Origin: Anoplopoma fimbria
Taxonomy: Eukaryota > Chordata > Actinopteri > Perciformes > Anoplopomatidae
DNA length: 64,000 bases
Assembly (NCBI RefSeq): GCF_027596085.1
Contig: NC_072472.1
Location: 11,774,219-11,838,218, forward strand
Direction: 5' to 3'
The notes beneath the pieces are model-generated. The model saw nothing but the letters and a program-made list of their open reading frames with translations. It had not been told where the DNA came from and ran no database searches. Made by a program: the position numbers and the translations under genes. Shown one piece after another: positions 12,531-36,315 of this stretch (the first letter of the stretch is position 1; every line of letters begins with the position of its first letter).

Positions 12531-12536
12531 AATAAA
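12531..12536 (+). terminator. alg9 poly(A) signal AATAAA
   Basis: AATAAA about 660 nt after the alg9 TGA, in an A/T-rich setting and just short of the likely end of the convergent layn transcript. Confidence 0.55.
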
Positions 12537-12625
12537 AAACTTGATTGACTGCTAATACAAACTTCCTGTCATTTCATCTGAACGGTAAAATCACTTCACC
12601 ACAAGCAGACAGATTCAATTCTCAT

Positions 12626-12636
12626 TTTATTTTATT
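12626..12636 (-). terminator. Candidate layn poly(A) signals
   Basis: Two overlapping AATAAA hexamers on the minus strand. An alternative AATAAA on the same strand at 12987-12992 would give a shorter 3' UTR. The choice cannot be made from sequence alone. Confidence 0.4.
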
Positions 12637-13615
12637 TGAAGATATAACAAACATACAAACCACTCATTTACAGGAGAGACGTCAAGGCATTACACATTCT
12701 GAATAAGTAATAATAATGATGCTATATTTTATCAATCTCTGTGATGTCATGCCGTTGCTGTTGTCAGGCTGCAGGCACTCAAATTCACTGTATGAGCCAC
12801 TTTTCCACTCCCCAGCTTTGTTTTTGGTTGTCTTTGATCCTCAATAGGAGACAGAACTTCATTTATAAACGAGGAAACAGTGAAATGTAATTAAAATTCT
12901 GGACATCTCACAATTATAGTTAATTTCAAAACACACTTGCAGTACATCAAAAAACATTGAACCATTGCTACCTCAAGCAGTATTGATTTATTGTGTCTTT
13001 GTCTGTTTGAGGTGGCATTTTTATATCAGAAAAAAACATTATTTTCAGGCACAGCAGCCATAAGGGTCCAAGACATCAACAGTTAACATACCAAGCAAGG
13101 GCTGCATGACAAGGCCATGCAAACAGGCTGCTACACAAAGTCACCAGTCAAACGGTCAGCTTTGTGATATACACAGTTTAAGCTCAGCATCAACTGAAAT
13201 AGTTGGAGCAATAGAGATTCAGAGAAATTATTTTAGTCTTGAGGAGTCATGTAGTGTTAAAATATTATTTCAACAACTTAACATTGTATTATACAGTAAC
13301 ACTGTTAGGCTCTCGTGGACGGTTTAAAGAAAGGTGTGTGGATTACTAAGAGTGACCTAGATGTTTCTGAAAAGATGCTGTTGAGTTATCTAAATATAAT
13401 TCCCCAATGCTGTGACCACCACCAACAACAGATCATTCCTATCCATTCAATTTGGTTGGAGGCAGAGAATGATGTCACCAAACGTGAGTAAATCAAACCC
13501 AAACTATCAGAGTGGCTTCACACAACTAAAGATAAGTGAGAAAATGTTTTTTTTGTAATTTGGGTGAGGTGATCTTTTAATGTTAAGCTCACATTCCCTC
13601 CAAACTGTACGACAA

Positions 13616-13617
<2 letters not shown>

Positions 13618-13657
<40 letters not shown>
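13618..13657. repeat. (TA)n microsatellite
   Basis: About 40 bp of alternating TA in the presumed layn 3' UTR. Confidence 0.9.
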
Positions 13658-13660
<3 letters not shown>

Positions 13661-13812
13661 GATTAATGGGCATGACCTCATAGGATTTAAATCCCCTAAA
13701 AGACCTCAGAAATATACCATACAAACAATTCACATATGTGCACAGTTCTACTGTCCCTGTCTGCAATCACACACACACTGCTTTATAAACAGTAAAGCGG
13801 CTGTTCAAGGAA

Positions 13813-16403
13813 TCAGTAGTTTTCTCTGTTGATCCAGTCTTGTTCATTGAAGTATCTCCTTCCGACATCAAGATTCAGGCCATTTCTGTAGCAATCCAGA
13901 TTCGCTTGGTAGGATTTTCTGTTTCCATAGGTTCCGAGGTTGGTTTGGTAAGTGTCTCCTTTGCCGTTGGAGATGTATGTCTGATAGAGGTCAGCTTTTA
14001 CCGTGTGACTTCCAGGCATCGGTTTGGGATCATAGAGGTCACTCCCTCCTCTGATACTGCCATCATACAATCCATGGTCTCCATACACACCACTGCCGTA
14101 ATGCTCACTCTTTGTCGTACGACGACCTAGACTCCTGTCATAAAACTCTCTGTGCCCGGTGCTGCACAGACTGCTGTCAATCAAGTCCCTCTTTACAGGG
14201 CGGCCCAAGCTGGCGTTGTGGAAGTCGTGGGTGGCACGACGCCCAAGGCTGAGGTCATTGAGGTCATAGTTGAGGAAGCAGCTCTCTGTGCTGGCAAGCG
14301 TCACGAAGCCGCTCTCCGTGTCCCGACCGCCCAGGTTGTCGTAGTCACCTGTCGGGGTGTCAGGGGAGGAGCATAAAAAGGAGGTGTTTTTGGTCTGCGG
14401 GCGAGTGGAAACCAGGTCATCGTCCTTCTGAGAGTTAATGACGTTGTAGACGTCGGTTTGAGCCGAGCTTGCGCAGAGGCTTGGCTCTGTCTGGCACACT
14501 TTGGATTTCTGCTGTTTCCTGCTTCTGTTTCTCACACAGAAGAAAAGCGTACATTAACATGACATCACTAACATTAACGTAGAATGAAACCTTAACCAGA
14601 CTGTTTTTGAAGGTGTGGAAAATGTAACAGAAGCAACAGTTTTCCTGGCACTAATTCATTTTATATTGAAACTGAGGTGTTGATTAACACAGTTTTTGAG
14701 TCACAGAAGTGTAGTGATCCTACCAACAAGTGTAACTAATGTAGTGAAACCTGAAGAGGTTTATTCCTTGGTAAGAAGGACCTTCAATGTTTTCCAAAAA
14801 ACATTAAAAAACACATTAACGACCCACAAAAGAATCCCACATACACCGCCCTGCTGCTGTACTCGCTCGTGTGTATTAATCCACAGTTGAAAATAGTACC
14901 TATCACATGCACTACTTCCTGCTGTTTGAGTAACATTAGCTAAACACTACAATACTCAGCTATAAGAGGCAATTTTATAGCTTATAAAGAAAATTAAACA
15001 AATATTTGTGACCCGATTTTAAAGATTTAGTCATCAGTTGGAAAAAAGGACTTGGAGCTGAGTGCCAAAGACTGGGTAATGAAGATTAAAAAAGACTAAA
15101 ACATAGTTGGTTTTGGTCTTTTCATGGGATTTTACAGGCTAGCCAATCATAGCGTAGCATCTCTGACCAGGGTCTGACAACTAACAGGCTCTGCTCCGAA
15201 GACTCTCACGCAATTGTCTCAAACTTTCTTAATTTTCAGGCTGTTTTGGGAGATTTCGAGCTAGTCATGGTTGAATGTTCTGTAAAAGTGATACTTGTTA
15301 GCCAAAGCAGTTGGAAGGAGAGATATCATTTTCTCAAATGTTAAGTTTCTAAATGAAACCTGTGGCACTAACATTAGCAGAGTAAATTAGCACATGCATC
15401 ATTAACTTGCGTTAGGCGTCATGTTACATGAGCTACTGCAGATATACTGAATGTGTACACATGCTGCTTTGACTTTAATGATTAACAGTGAATTAAGAAT
15501 TACTGGGCTTTAGAGGACATGCTGTTTGTCATATTGTGTTTTTTCTTATGGAACAAAAATAATAAAATAATAAAATTGTTTGACAACTCCATTTTGGAAA
15601 TGTTAGAATAAGCAACATTATATTGCATCTTGATGGCTGTAGCTTAGATGGTCCTATGAACTGGTGAACCATATTGATGTTTTTTAATTACAGCAGATCA
15701 AAGTTTTTAGCATTTATTTAAGATCCTTACCGTCTGGTCAGAAGTTTGAAGCAGCAGACTCCAAGTACTGTCAGTAACAGCAGTATCAGGGGAATGGTGG
15801 GAATAATGACGTAAATCAAATTAAAAGCTTAAAGAGACAACAGACAACAGGGAGATCCAGATTTAGAGACTGTAAAGTTAGTGTTTGGAAATGCACGTCA
15901 GAGTTGAGAGTGTATACTCGTCTCCTTCGCAGAAAAATGTTTATCAGTATGAATCTTCACTCAACCTGTACTTCTGTCCTGGTTGTGGTCAGTTGGATTC
16001 CACGGCAGCACAGCTGAAGGGAAAACATCTGTAATAAGTATATACATTGTATATTGACCACACAGATTTTCAAAGTATCCAAAATGTCTGCTACATAATT
16101 TGTGACATTTTACTTGTTTGAGTGTAGTTGGGAGAAGGGGACGGTTCTTGTGGCCTCTCTGTGTAGAAAAAGAATCACGATCAACAATGTTCAAGTATTT
16201 ACAAAGTAAAGGATATTGAAATACTGCAGCAGTATTCACCTGAGGTGTATTTGCAGATAAAGTTGTTCTTGGTTTCACAATTGTCGTCGTTCCACTGGAA
16301 CATGTAGAGTCCCCCTAGACCGGGAGGAGCGGACGGTTGGTGATACATTACCACACACACCTCATAGCCGCATGAGGGCTCATCCCAATGCCAGTTCCTA
16401 CAA

Positions 16404-16469
<66 letters not shown>

Positions 16470-17637
16470 GCACATTTATCACTTTTTCTCAAAGCCACCT
16501 TTGCGGAAATCTACAAAACTTGAATTCTCATGTACAAATTTACTAAATAAAGGTAAAAACAAAGCTGGTGAGACCCAGTCTGGGTATCAATACTTGTTTG
16601 GAAGGATACTGGCTGAAGTGTCTGTTGCACCGAATATCCATAGTTGAACTGAAAGCTGGCATTGCATGACCGATTTTGTAATGTATTTACTTATTCTTCG
16701 ATTATTTTGTTCCTAATTAAAGAATTTAAAGATTGATAGTTTTAGACAGTTTTAAAAGGAAAAGTTATTGCAAAGATGCTTGTGTTTGGACATCATTGGA
16801 GGTAGTCTGACACATTGGCCTATATTAGTTTATTGTCTGTATCTGTACAATAGGAAATTGCAGTACAGTATTGTAAATATATTTTATGGGCAATTTTTGA
16901 AACAGTATAAATGTTATCCTAATCCTTATCATTGATGTTTTAATGTACTTATTTGATAAAAGATTGGAAAAAAAGACTTTCAGCTGAAATGCCATCAGAT
17001 TCTTTTAAATCTCAATATCCGTTTAAGCCTAAAAACAATCTACATTGATCATACTATAATCAACATTTCTCAGTTTTAAACGTATGCCCCTAAAAAAATG
17101 TATTTGTAGAAACAAAATACTTTTATAGCCTTTCCTCATAGAAAGTATTTTTGTTTTTTTTAATAAGGCACCACTTCATCGAGCAAAATTCACTTGGATG
17201 ACCACACCAATTTCTTTAACGCTCAATTCTCATCATACAATCAGCAGTCAAGATTACGAGAGCAATGCCATTTAGTATTTCCCTTAATTTTTCTAAAATT
17301 AACTTTCAACCCTCTAGATACCTCTCCCCCACCTAAATGTGGACTTGCTGCCGTCCAGCCAGTAGTACTGTGAGGAGCAGTCTGAGCTGCTTTCCTCATC
17401 TCCATGGTTACGGCGGAGACCAATCCAGAAGTCTCCATCGGTCGGACGGAGCTCTGTGATGAGCTGCTCTACGATCTTCTGCTCAGATTCCGACTCCACG
17501 CTCAGCAGCTGTCCTCCGTCCCGTCTGCAGGCGAGTTCTGCCTCCACAAAGTTCAGCCTCCGCCGGAGCTCAGAGAAATAGGCCAGCTTGTAACACGGCT
17601 TGCCATTTCCTGCCTTGCACACACGTTGACCTGCACC

Positions 17638-17669
<32 letters not shown>

Positions 17670-18074
17670 AACAAACAAACATGTACCTGATTACACATGC
17701 AAGAAGTGCAATGCATTTTCTTTACATGTTCCCTCACATATCACAACCATCAGCTAATAAGCTATGTAAGATTTTGCCCAATAGAGATGGAGTAAGTTGT
17801 GCAAGAATTTAATACTGTATATTTTTTTATTTTAAGAGGAGTGTGTTGCCTACCTCTGGCTTCGAATATATCCGCTTCAAGGGCCAAACATCCATCATGA
17901 AGTAAGAGGGCATGCCGTGGAGAAACAAAAGATAGATCCACCAATGAGTCAAAAGTTCATGTCTTTGAGCTGTGCTGTGTTTTCTGTGTGCAGCTTACCT
18001 GTAATGAGGCTTGTGGCTGCAGATGGATCAAAACATAAAAGCATGAGGTGACAGAAAATTGTCAGCAGGTCCAT
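13813..18074 (-). CDS. layn: Layilin: C-type lectin transmembrane receptor
   Basis: Exons on the minus strand: 18074-17999, 17874-17854 (21 nt), 17630-17333, 16397-16240, 16158-16114, 16013-15966, 15827-15731 and 14530-13813. Phases close to 486 aa ending in TGA. Domains: signal peptide (MDLLTIFCHLMLLCF), C-type lectin domain about residues 37-184 with WIGL, cysteines and WNDD, a short Pro/Ser/Thr stalk with N-glycosylation motifs, one TM helix about 217-240, and a 240-residue tail. Layilin is known as a hyaluronan receptor whose tail binds talin. CTLD segments such as DEPSC, EVCVVMYHQPSAP and FQWNDD closely resemble mammalian layilin. The tail is longer than in human layilin (382 aa in total) and contains about nine 13-residue repeats. 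It is convergent with alg9. Chondrolectin is the nearest alternative, but the tail ESGFVTL motif and the linkage favour layilin. Confidence 0.9.
13879..14265 (-). repeat. 13-residue tandem repeats encoded in the layilin tail
   Basis: Codons for residues ~337-465 of layilin fall into units close to 13 aa: DLNDLSLGRRATH, DFHNASLGRPVKR, DLIDSSLCSTGHR, EFYDRSLGRRTTK. More diverged Tyr/Asn-rich units follow, such as DTYQTNLGTYGNR and KSYQANLDCYRNG. An acidic/aromatic start and a basic end recur in each unit. Confidence 0.75.
16407..16467 (-). repeat. (TG)n tract upstream of layn exon 4 acceptor
   Basis: About 30 CA units on the plus strand, read as (TG)n in layn pre-mRNA. It ends about 10 nt from the exon 4 acceptor at 16397/16398 and effectively replaces the polypyrimidine tract. 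Confidence 0.95.
17635..17663 (-). repeat. (TG)n tract at layn exon 3 acceptor
   Basis: A short CA/TG repeat whose transcript-sense end (GTGTGTGGGTGCAG) forms the acceptor of exon 3 at 17630. Confidence 0.9.
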
Positions 18075-19136
18075 CTTTGTCAGCTGTTCACCACCACCTC
18101 TTGTATTTTAGTTTAGTCTTTTTCATTCCGCTGTCTGCTCATCTGGTCATCAGTGGAGGTCTGGTGAAACCAGGGAACTTCAGCTGAACCTTGAGAGGTG
18201 CAGCTGTTGCTTTGGGTGTGAGAGAAAATGCCTAAAAAAGGATGAAATTTAGAGAGAAAGCAAAAAAGTGCTAAAGAAGCAAGTCTCTGGTTCTATCGGC
18301 TGAAAAAGAGAGTGTGTGAGACAGAAGGAGGAGCAGGAAGAGGAGGAGAAAAATACTGTGTGCGTGTTTGGGAGGGGGCTGTAATCTGTTAAGAGCAGTT
18401 TTAATGATTGGGAGAAGAAGCTGCATCGATTGCAAGACATCTAATCATGCAAGTGCTTCTCATCGTAAATGCTGACAAGAGGCAGATTTCGCTGCTTTCT
18501 TTGTTACTTAAGCTTCGGGTATTATCATTACAAAAGTGTTACATGAAAATGATCTACTCTAACTCGATCAGGCACATTTTTAAGTATTTCTCTCTGGTCC
18601 TTCTTCACGGTGTATTGCAGTGATCGTCCCTTATTGTGTTTCAGTACAAAGAAGGACAGATAGCCGACCAAGCGAGAAACACAATATTGTTTCTTTCTTA
18701 ATAAAGTCTGAAACTTTAATATTTCTCTGCAACATGAAATATTGCAAACAATTTAAATGAAAGTTCAGAAAGGCTAAATCCTTATTGGTGCATATGTGTA
18801 CTAAATACATGACAGTACATCAGTCTTTTAAAATAACCAAAATAGATGTGTTATTGACAAAAAATGCATTCATGTTGGACTCCATCCATCAGAATAATAG
18901 GCTGATGGACAAAAAACGATTTCAGGCCTTGTATTTGTCAATGGTCTGAAATTAAGGATAAACGTGGCAAATTAGTCAACACATCACAAAATAAAATTTG
19001 ACCTGCATTTATATAGTGGACAAGAAAGACATGGAACATCCCTGATATTCTTTCCCGTATTATCATTATTTTTTTGTATTTTGCCACTCTCATAAATATA
19101 AATATAAAGCAAGCAGCTGGTTAGCTTTGCACAAAG

Positions 19137-19522
19137 TGTCACAATCTCACCTTTATTGTGACTTTATTTCATATTTTTTGCCCTGACTGTCAATAATTCT
19201 CTTGTCATAACAGATCCTGTTGACCTCGTCTGCCCTGCATTATATTCATTATCCTCACCTGAGCTTCCCCACACATTTCCACACCTGGTCATCATCATCC
19301 TCATCAGCCACTCTTTCCCATACAGGCCCAGATTCTCAAACCTTTTGCCCGATTGGCTAGAGCTCCATGCCTAGTGATTTTGCTTCCTTGGTTTTGTCTG
19401 CCTGATCTGCCTGCCTGGTTTTTGATTCTGGCTTGTTTCTCTGGATTAATGAAAAGGATTTTGGACTGATTACTGCCTTTTGACTTCATGCTTTTTGGTT
19501 CAGTGACGTCTTAGCTGTTACA
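19137..19522. mobile_element. Candidate solo LTR
   Basis: A 386-bp segment begins TGTCACAATC and ends GCTGTTACA, so it has TG...CA termini. It is flanked by the near-identical 5-mers CAAAG and CAGAG. The interior, rich in CCTG/TTTTG, resembles fish retrotransposon repeats. No internal retroviral-type domain is present. The family is unassigned. Confidence 0.4.
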
Positions 19523-22067
19523 CAGAGACTGGAAACAGCTTGAAACAACTACAGAACCACTTCTACAGGTGACAAATATGTTGTTATTTGTCTGATTTTA
19601 CAAACAAGATATCACATGTTAATCAGTGAGCTCTTAAAGTGCTGGCTCACGGTAGCTTCGTGTCGACTGTAATCGTCACTATTGGACAAAGTCAGTCTGT
19701 TTCTGTCAGTTCATGTCTTTATGCTTAGCTAATTTAGCCTGCTTCTGGTTGTATACAATACAACAATCAGTGGTATCAGTCTTTGCACCAACTTTCAGAT
19801 TGCAGAAAAGCATATTTCCCAAAATTGTGAACTTTTTTATTAAGAACTGTTTAAGAATAAAAACAAATGAATAGCATAAACAAATGAAACACAGAAGACG
19901 ATAGACTTTGCTTAATTTCATTTCAGAAACTCAGCTCGTACGGATGCCAAATTATCCAAATAATTATTTGACAGTATGTGTTAATAACTAGGGAGATTTC
20001 CATCAATATAATGCCCGCTATATAATTTCATATTCAAGCCTCAGTAAAGCAGGACTCAGGGGATGCATGTGAGCGTGAACTGCTTTTTCTGAGCACAAAT
20101 GGGGGGAATAGTGTATGTATGCAGTTCTTAATGGTAGTAATTTCTAAAATGGGCCATAGGGTTGATTTAGGGCTCCCAGAGAGACAGATCAGCAAGAGTT
20201 TAAACAGCAGGATGCTTCATCAGGAATATGCTCTGTGCTGGCGTTTAAAAAAAGAATAGGCGGTGGGGGTAGAGGGGGGTGAGGCAGCCCTGAATAAACT
20301 GTCTGCATGCATGCTGTTCTATCAAGACACAGATCGGATAGAAATCAGTTTAGGTGCAACTGATTGATTTCAGTAAAGGGGTTTGTTTAAATTGAAGACG
20401 GGTAGTGGATGTTTGCATTAGCTGGTGATGCTTTGAGAAATAAAAAAGAAGACCGTAACAGTAACAGAGTCCTCCAGAGGGATTCAATAAGGAAGGAACC
20501 TGGTTTTAAATGTCTTCCTTGTTTACAGCATCTGAGACCGAGAGAGGGTTTCATTCAATTAAGCCTCACCCATTCGTTCCTCCTCTTACAGTCTGTCTTC
20601 CTCCGTCTCTGCCTCCTCCTCTTATCCCACTGACCTCCTCCCTCTCTCCCAATTAGTTAAAGGGAAACCAGATGAATGTTCCCATGGGAAGCCAGTACAT
20701 CACTGACCACACACACACACATATACAGAAACTCCCTCACACAAAAGGGAGGTGTTTCACCATGTCAGAGAAACCAAACATTTATGTTGAAAAGTCACCA
20801 ACGTTTCTTTGGTTGGTTGGACATTTAGCCGATATGCAATAATAAAGAGAATTGCTAAATGTACATTTTAACTGAGGCGAAGCCTGACAGCGTAATTGTC
20901 AACAGATCATAGTTACACAGTATAATAACATTTGATTTGAAGCCATAAACTTGCTCTGACCACAACAAATCATTTGTAATGCAATGGCCTTGTTTGTTTG
21001 TGGGTCGTAAAGACACGGCAATGAATAACAAGCGCAGTTCATTACCATCTCAAAGCCAGAAAGAGATGGAAAAAACGTAATTACTCAACAAAAAAAAAGA
21101 ACTTAACTTTCCACAAAATTCAATTTGAATGATCCTTGCTGGCACTGCACCAGAGTGTCCGCATTGCGTAGGCCTGCACAGAGAGCTGGAAATGAGCCCT
21201 GAGTCACTGACCTGCAGGGGAGCTGGACGGCTCTATCAGCAGATCTGCTCCATAAAAGAGTTTTGAGGAAACCTTTTTAGTGCTATAGTAATTCCTTAAG
21301 TCTTTTTTAGGCAGTTTTGGAAAAAGCCTGAGAGAAGGAAATCATTTAATAACCTGTGATTGTGAATGCATAAACCATGTGTAAATATAAATTATGAAGA
21401 CATTTTTTTCCTCAAATTATATTAAAAATCCCTTTTTTCTAAATAAAGGCTACTTATTTATTTTATTGCCTTCTTTTTCACTGCACTCACCTGTCAGGAC
21501 TGTTGCCAAGCTGCTACGCCCATCCACTGTCTTTGAGAAGACTCTCTCATTGAGGACTATTCCCACTGGTGCCAGTTCATCAGAGATTTATGGCGTCAGT
21601 GGTCGTCATTTAGGGGAGCATTCATGTCTGTGTTTATCTGTTTGTTTGGTCAAGTTGTGACTTGTGCATCTGCTGGTCCAAATAACATTGAGCAGTTAAG
21701 CTAAAGTTTTTGCTCTGATGGTCCAACATGGGGGCAACATGTGTAAAACCTCTACGACAGTATTGATTATTTCCTGTCAGGTAATTTCATGAGTATCATA
21801 TTGTTTTTGGAAGATCTATGAACTATTTATGGATAAGGATTGTCGGTTTTGACTGATCCATTGAATTCACAACCTAAGAAATAAAGGTAAATTATCACAA
21901 CGATACAAAAAATAAACATATGATTTCACAATATTGCCATAAAAACAGTTCTTCTAATTGTTTTGCAGCTTTGGGCCCAATTGTCAATATATGGTCATAT
22001 CGCTAATCCTGATCCAGGGGTATTAGCCATTTGGATAAAGAAAATTGAAGACACAGTTTTAAATTGA

Positions 22068-22073
22068 TTTATT
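22068..22073 (-). terminator. Candidate cfb poly(A) signal
   Basis: AATAAA on the minus strand about 240 nt after the cfb stop codon. Confidence 0.5.
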
Positions 22074-22309
22074 AACTTCCTCTTCATATCCTGATTGACC
22101 ACAGACAAAAGTGAATAAATGATCATAAAGCATGAAACAGTTTAACTAATAGCTATTTGAATGACTGAATATTTGAATGCTTTTGACAAGAAAATGTTAT
22201 CTGTTTATGTGATCTTTTTCATTATGAACCCAAATAACATAAACCAGGGTGTTTAAACATACAGTATACACAAATCTTGAATCTGAAAAGTACAGTATTC
22301 AAATACATT

Positions 22310-34321
<12,012 letters not shown>

Positions 34322-35849
34322 GTTGAACCTTTAACTGGGGAACAATATAAAAGTGGGAAGATTTAGCAGGATCAGTGCATTTATTTCAAAATGGGCAGTG
34401 ATGTTCAGAGAGAGGGACTTGGATAACAAAGACCATCTGTTACTGATTAACTCCATGACAAATAAAAGGAAATCAATAGTATGTGTTACAGAAACTGTCC
34501 CCACAACTTAATTCTCAGTCAACATGACTAATAAAGAAACAAGCAAGGGACTTTTTATCAATGATATAGCAATAACTGATAATAGTTTTTGAATATCAAA
34601 ACTATAACAACTCTTAGGTTCATACATCCCAATACTTGATTCTTCTGAAAGTCTCTAAATAAATAAACAAATTCAGTTCAGTTATTGACCTTAAATAGCC
34701 AGGTTGACTCCTGGATTTTCCACAATGTGTACACACACTGTCACATGTTGCATAAAAAAACAAGAGTTGTGAAAATGCAAACATTTGCTTCATCATTTCC
34801 CAAAACCTGCAGTCACTGTTGGAATTTGCTTATTGACACATTTATTCAATTATTGATCGAACAGCCAGTAATACCGGACTGGTTTAACTGATCTTCAGTA
34901 ATTTGTTCAGCTAATTACTCAGTCAGCAGACTTATTTGCCAGACGTGACAGACTTTTTGTGAAAGTACTTTGAATTTGTAAAAAATAAATATATTTGTGA
35001 ACTGAAAGATCAACAGGGGACAACATGTACAAAGTAATTTGTATTTATTTTGTGTCTCTTTTTTTGGTCATATTGCATTGCTTTGTGGTCGGACAGAAAC
35101 AATTAAGAGGTAAATTTGTCTTTTAAGTTTTGAGTTGTGAAGTCAGTTGTAATAAATTAATGATATCTTATTGTATTGAGTAAACTCAGGTCTAAAGGGA
35201 AAACATTTTCCATGTTCAACACTCACTGCAGTTACCTGCTTTCTGACTAAAGTTTTAATTTTACACTCACTTTATCTAATAGGCCGAATTCATCCTTCCA
35301 AGGATGAACACATACATCCTTTGACTCTCCTCTAACACCACCCTCTGGACAAACCACAACACTGGCAAGGCCTTTTAGAAAAGTGGCCAGTATTTGTTTC
35401 ATCCAATATATTTGTGGCATATAATACTATAGTCTGTAGGAGGTTTACACTGTTAGGTCCTTAGCCACTTCAAGCGGGGTACCTCAAAACGTATTAAGCT
35501 TTGTATCACTGCAAGATTGGCCATTTTGTACATGTCATTAAAAAAAAGGAGTCATGTCATTTTTATTGCAATTCCAGTAACTCCTATTTTTCCCAGATCT
35601 AGATGCAGATTTGTTATTTGCTACATCTTTTCTATTATAAGAATAAGACATTTTGAGGATCCTGCAGATGGATGGTTTGCAATTGTATATGTATTAGTAT
35701 TAGTGAGTATTTATTACATTTTTATTAAAAAAAAAATGCACACTGAGTCACAATTACATTATAATTACAATTTGATGAGGAGCTGTAAAGGGCATGGGAG
35801 ACTAAACATAAGAAAGAGGATTTTGTATTATTTTGTATAGGAGGCGACA
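34322..35849. other. cfb-chek1 divergent intergenic region
   Basis: About 1.5 kb between the cfb start codon on the minus strand and the likely chek1 first exon on the plus strand. It is AT-rich with no convincing gene. It should contain the cfb promoter at its left end; I did not identify a specific site there. Confidence 0.5.
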
Positions 35850-36054
35850 GTGCAGCAAAACAAAGAGCGAGAGAGTAAAACACACGAAGAAGAAAAGAAT
35901 GCGGAAATGACGTCATGGAGGAAGTCAACGCCGGTAAAACAACAACGCGCCAAATTTGTGCTTTATTCCCTGTTGTCACAGTCGCAGACGCATGAAAAAG
36001 TTTGTCTGTGCAAGTATATTTGGAAAACACTGCTGCACAAGGAAGACTGTGCAG
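35850..36054 (+). promoter_or_regulatory. chek1 promoter and non-coding first exon with CRE and E2F motifs
   Basis: A perfect CRE, TGACGTCA, lies at 35908-35915. A perfect E2F site (TTTGGCGC on the minus strand) lies at 35947-35954. The segment ends in a good donor, GCAG|GTGAGA, at 36054/36055, which fits an untranslated first exon joined to the acceptor at 36314/36315. E2F control of CHEK1 is established in mammals. The transcription start itself is not visible. Confidence 0.55.
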
Positions 36055-36201
36055 GTGAGAGAAATATTTAATAATATAAATATAAATAAATATTTAACTT
36101 GACAACATGTTTCTGTTTAACTTGTTTTGTTTCGTTCCTATCATGTGAGTTAATGACATTTAATAGCGCAGTAAACAGTTTGACAGATACACATTAGGCT
36201 G

Positions 36202-36202
<1 letters not shown>

Positions 36203-36244
<42 letters not shown>
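36203..36244. repeat. (TA)n microsatellite in chek1 intron 1
   Basis: About 40 bp of alternating AT roughly 70 nt upstream of the first coding exon of chek1. Confidence 0.9.
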
Positions 36245-36249
<5 letters not shown>

Positions 36250-36315
36250 GAGTGTGATATGTGTTTGTTATTCTGTGCCAGCCTGACAAGGACTGTGTGT
36301 GTTTCTGTTTCCAGC

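Larger units (their letters stand above)
18075..22309. other. layn-cfb intergenic region
   Basis: A 4.2-kb stretch with no recognisable gene. It holds the layn upstream sequence, a candidate solo LTR at 19137-19522, a few short pyrimidine-rich and CA-rich patches, and the cfb 3' UTR with an AATAAA on the minus strand at 22068-22073. ORFs here are short and show no family signature. Confidence 0.5.

Noticed and set aside
35517..35840. 107-codon plus-strand ORF upstream of chek1
   Set aside because: Low-complexity, AT-rich, no recognisable domain and no splice or Kozak support.
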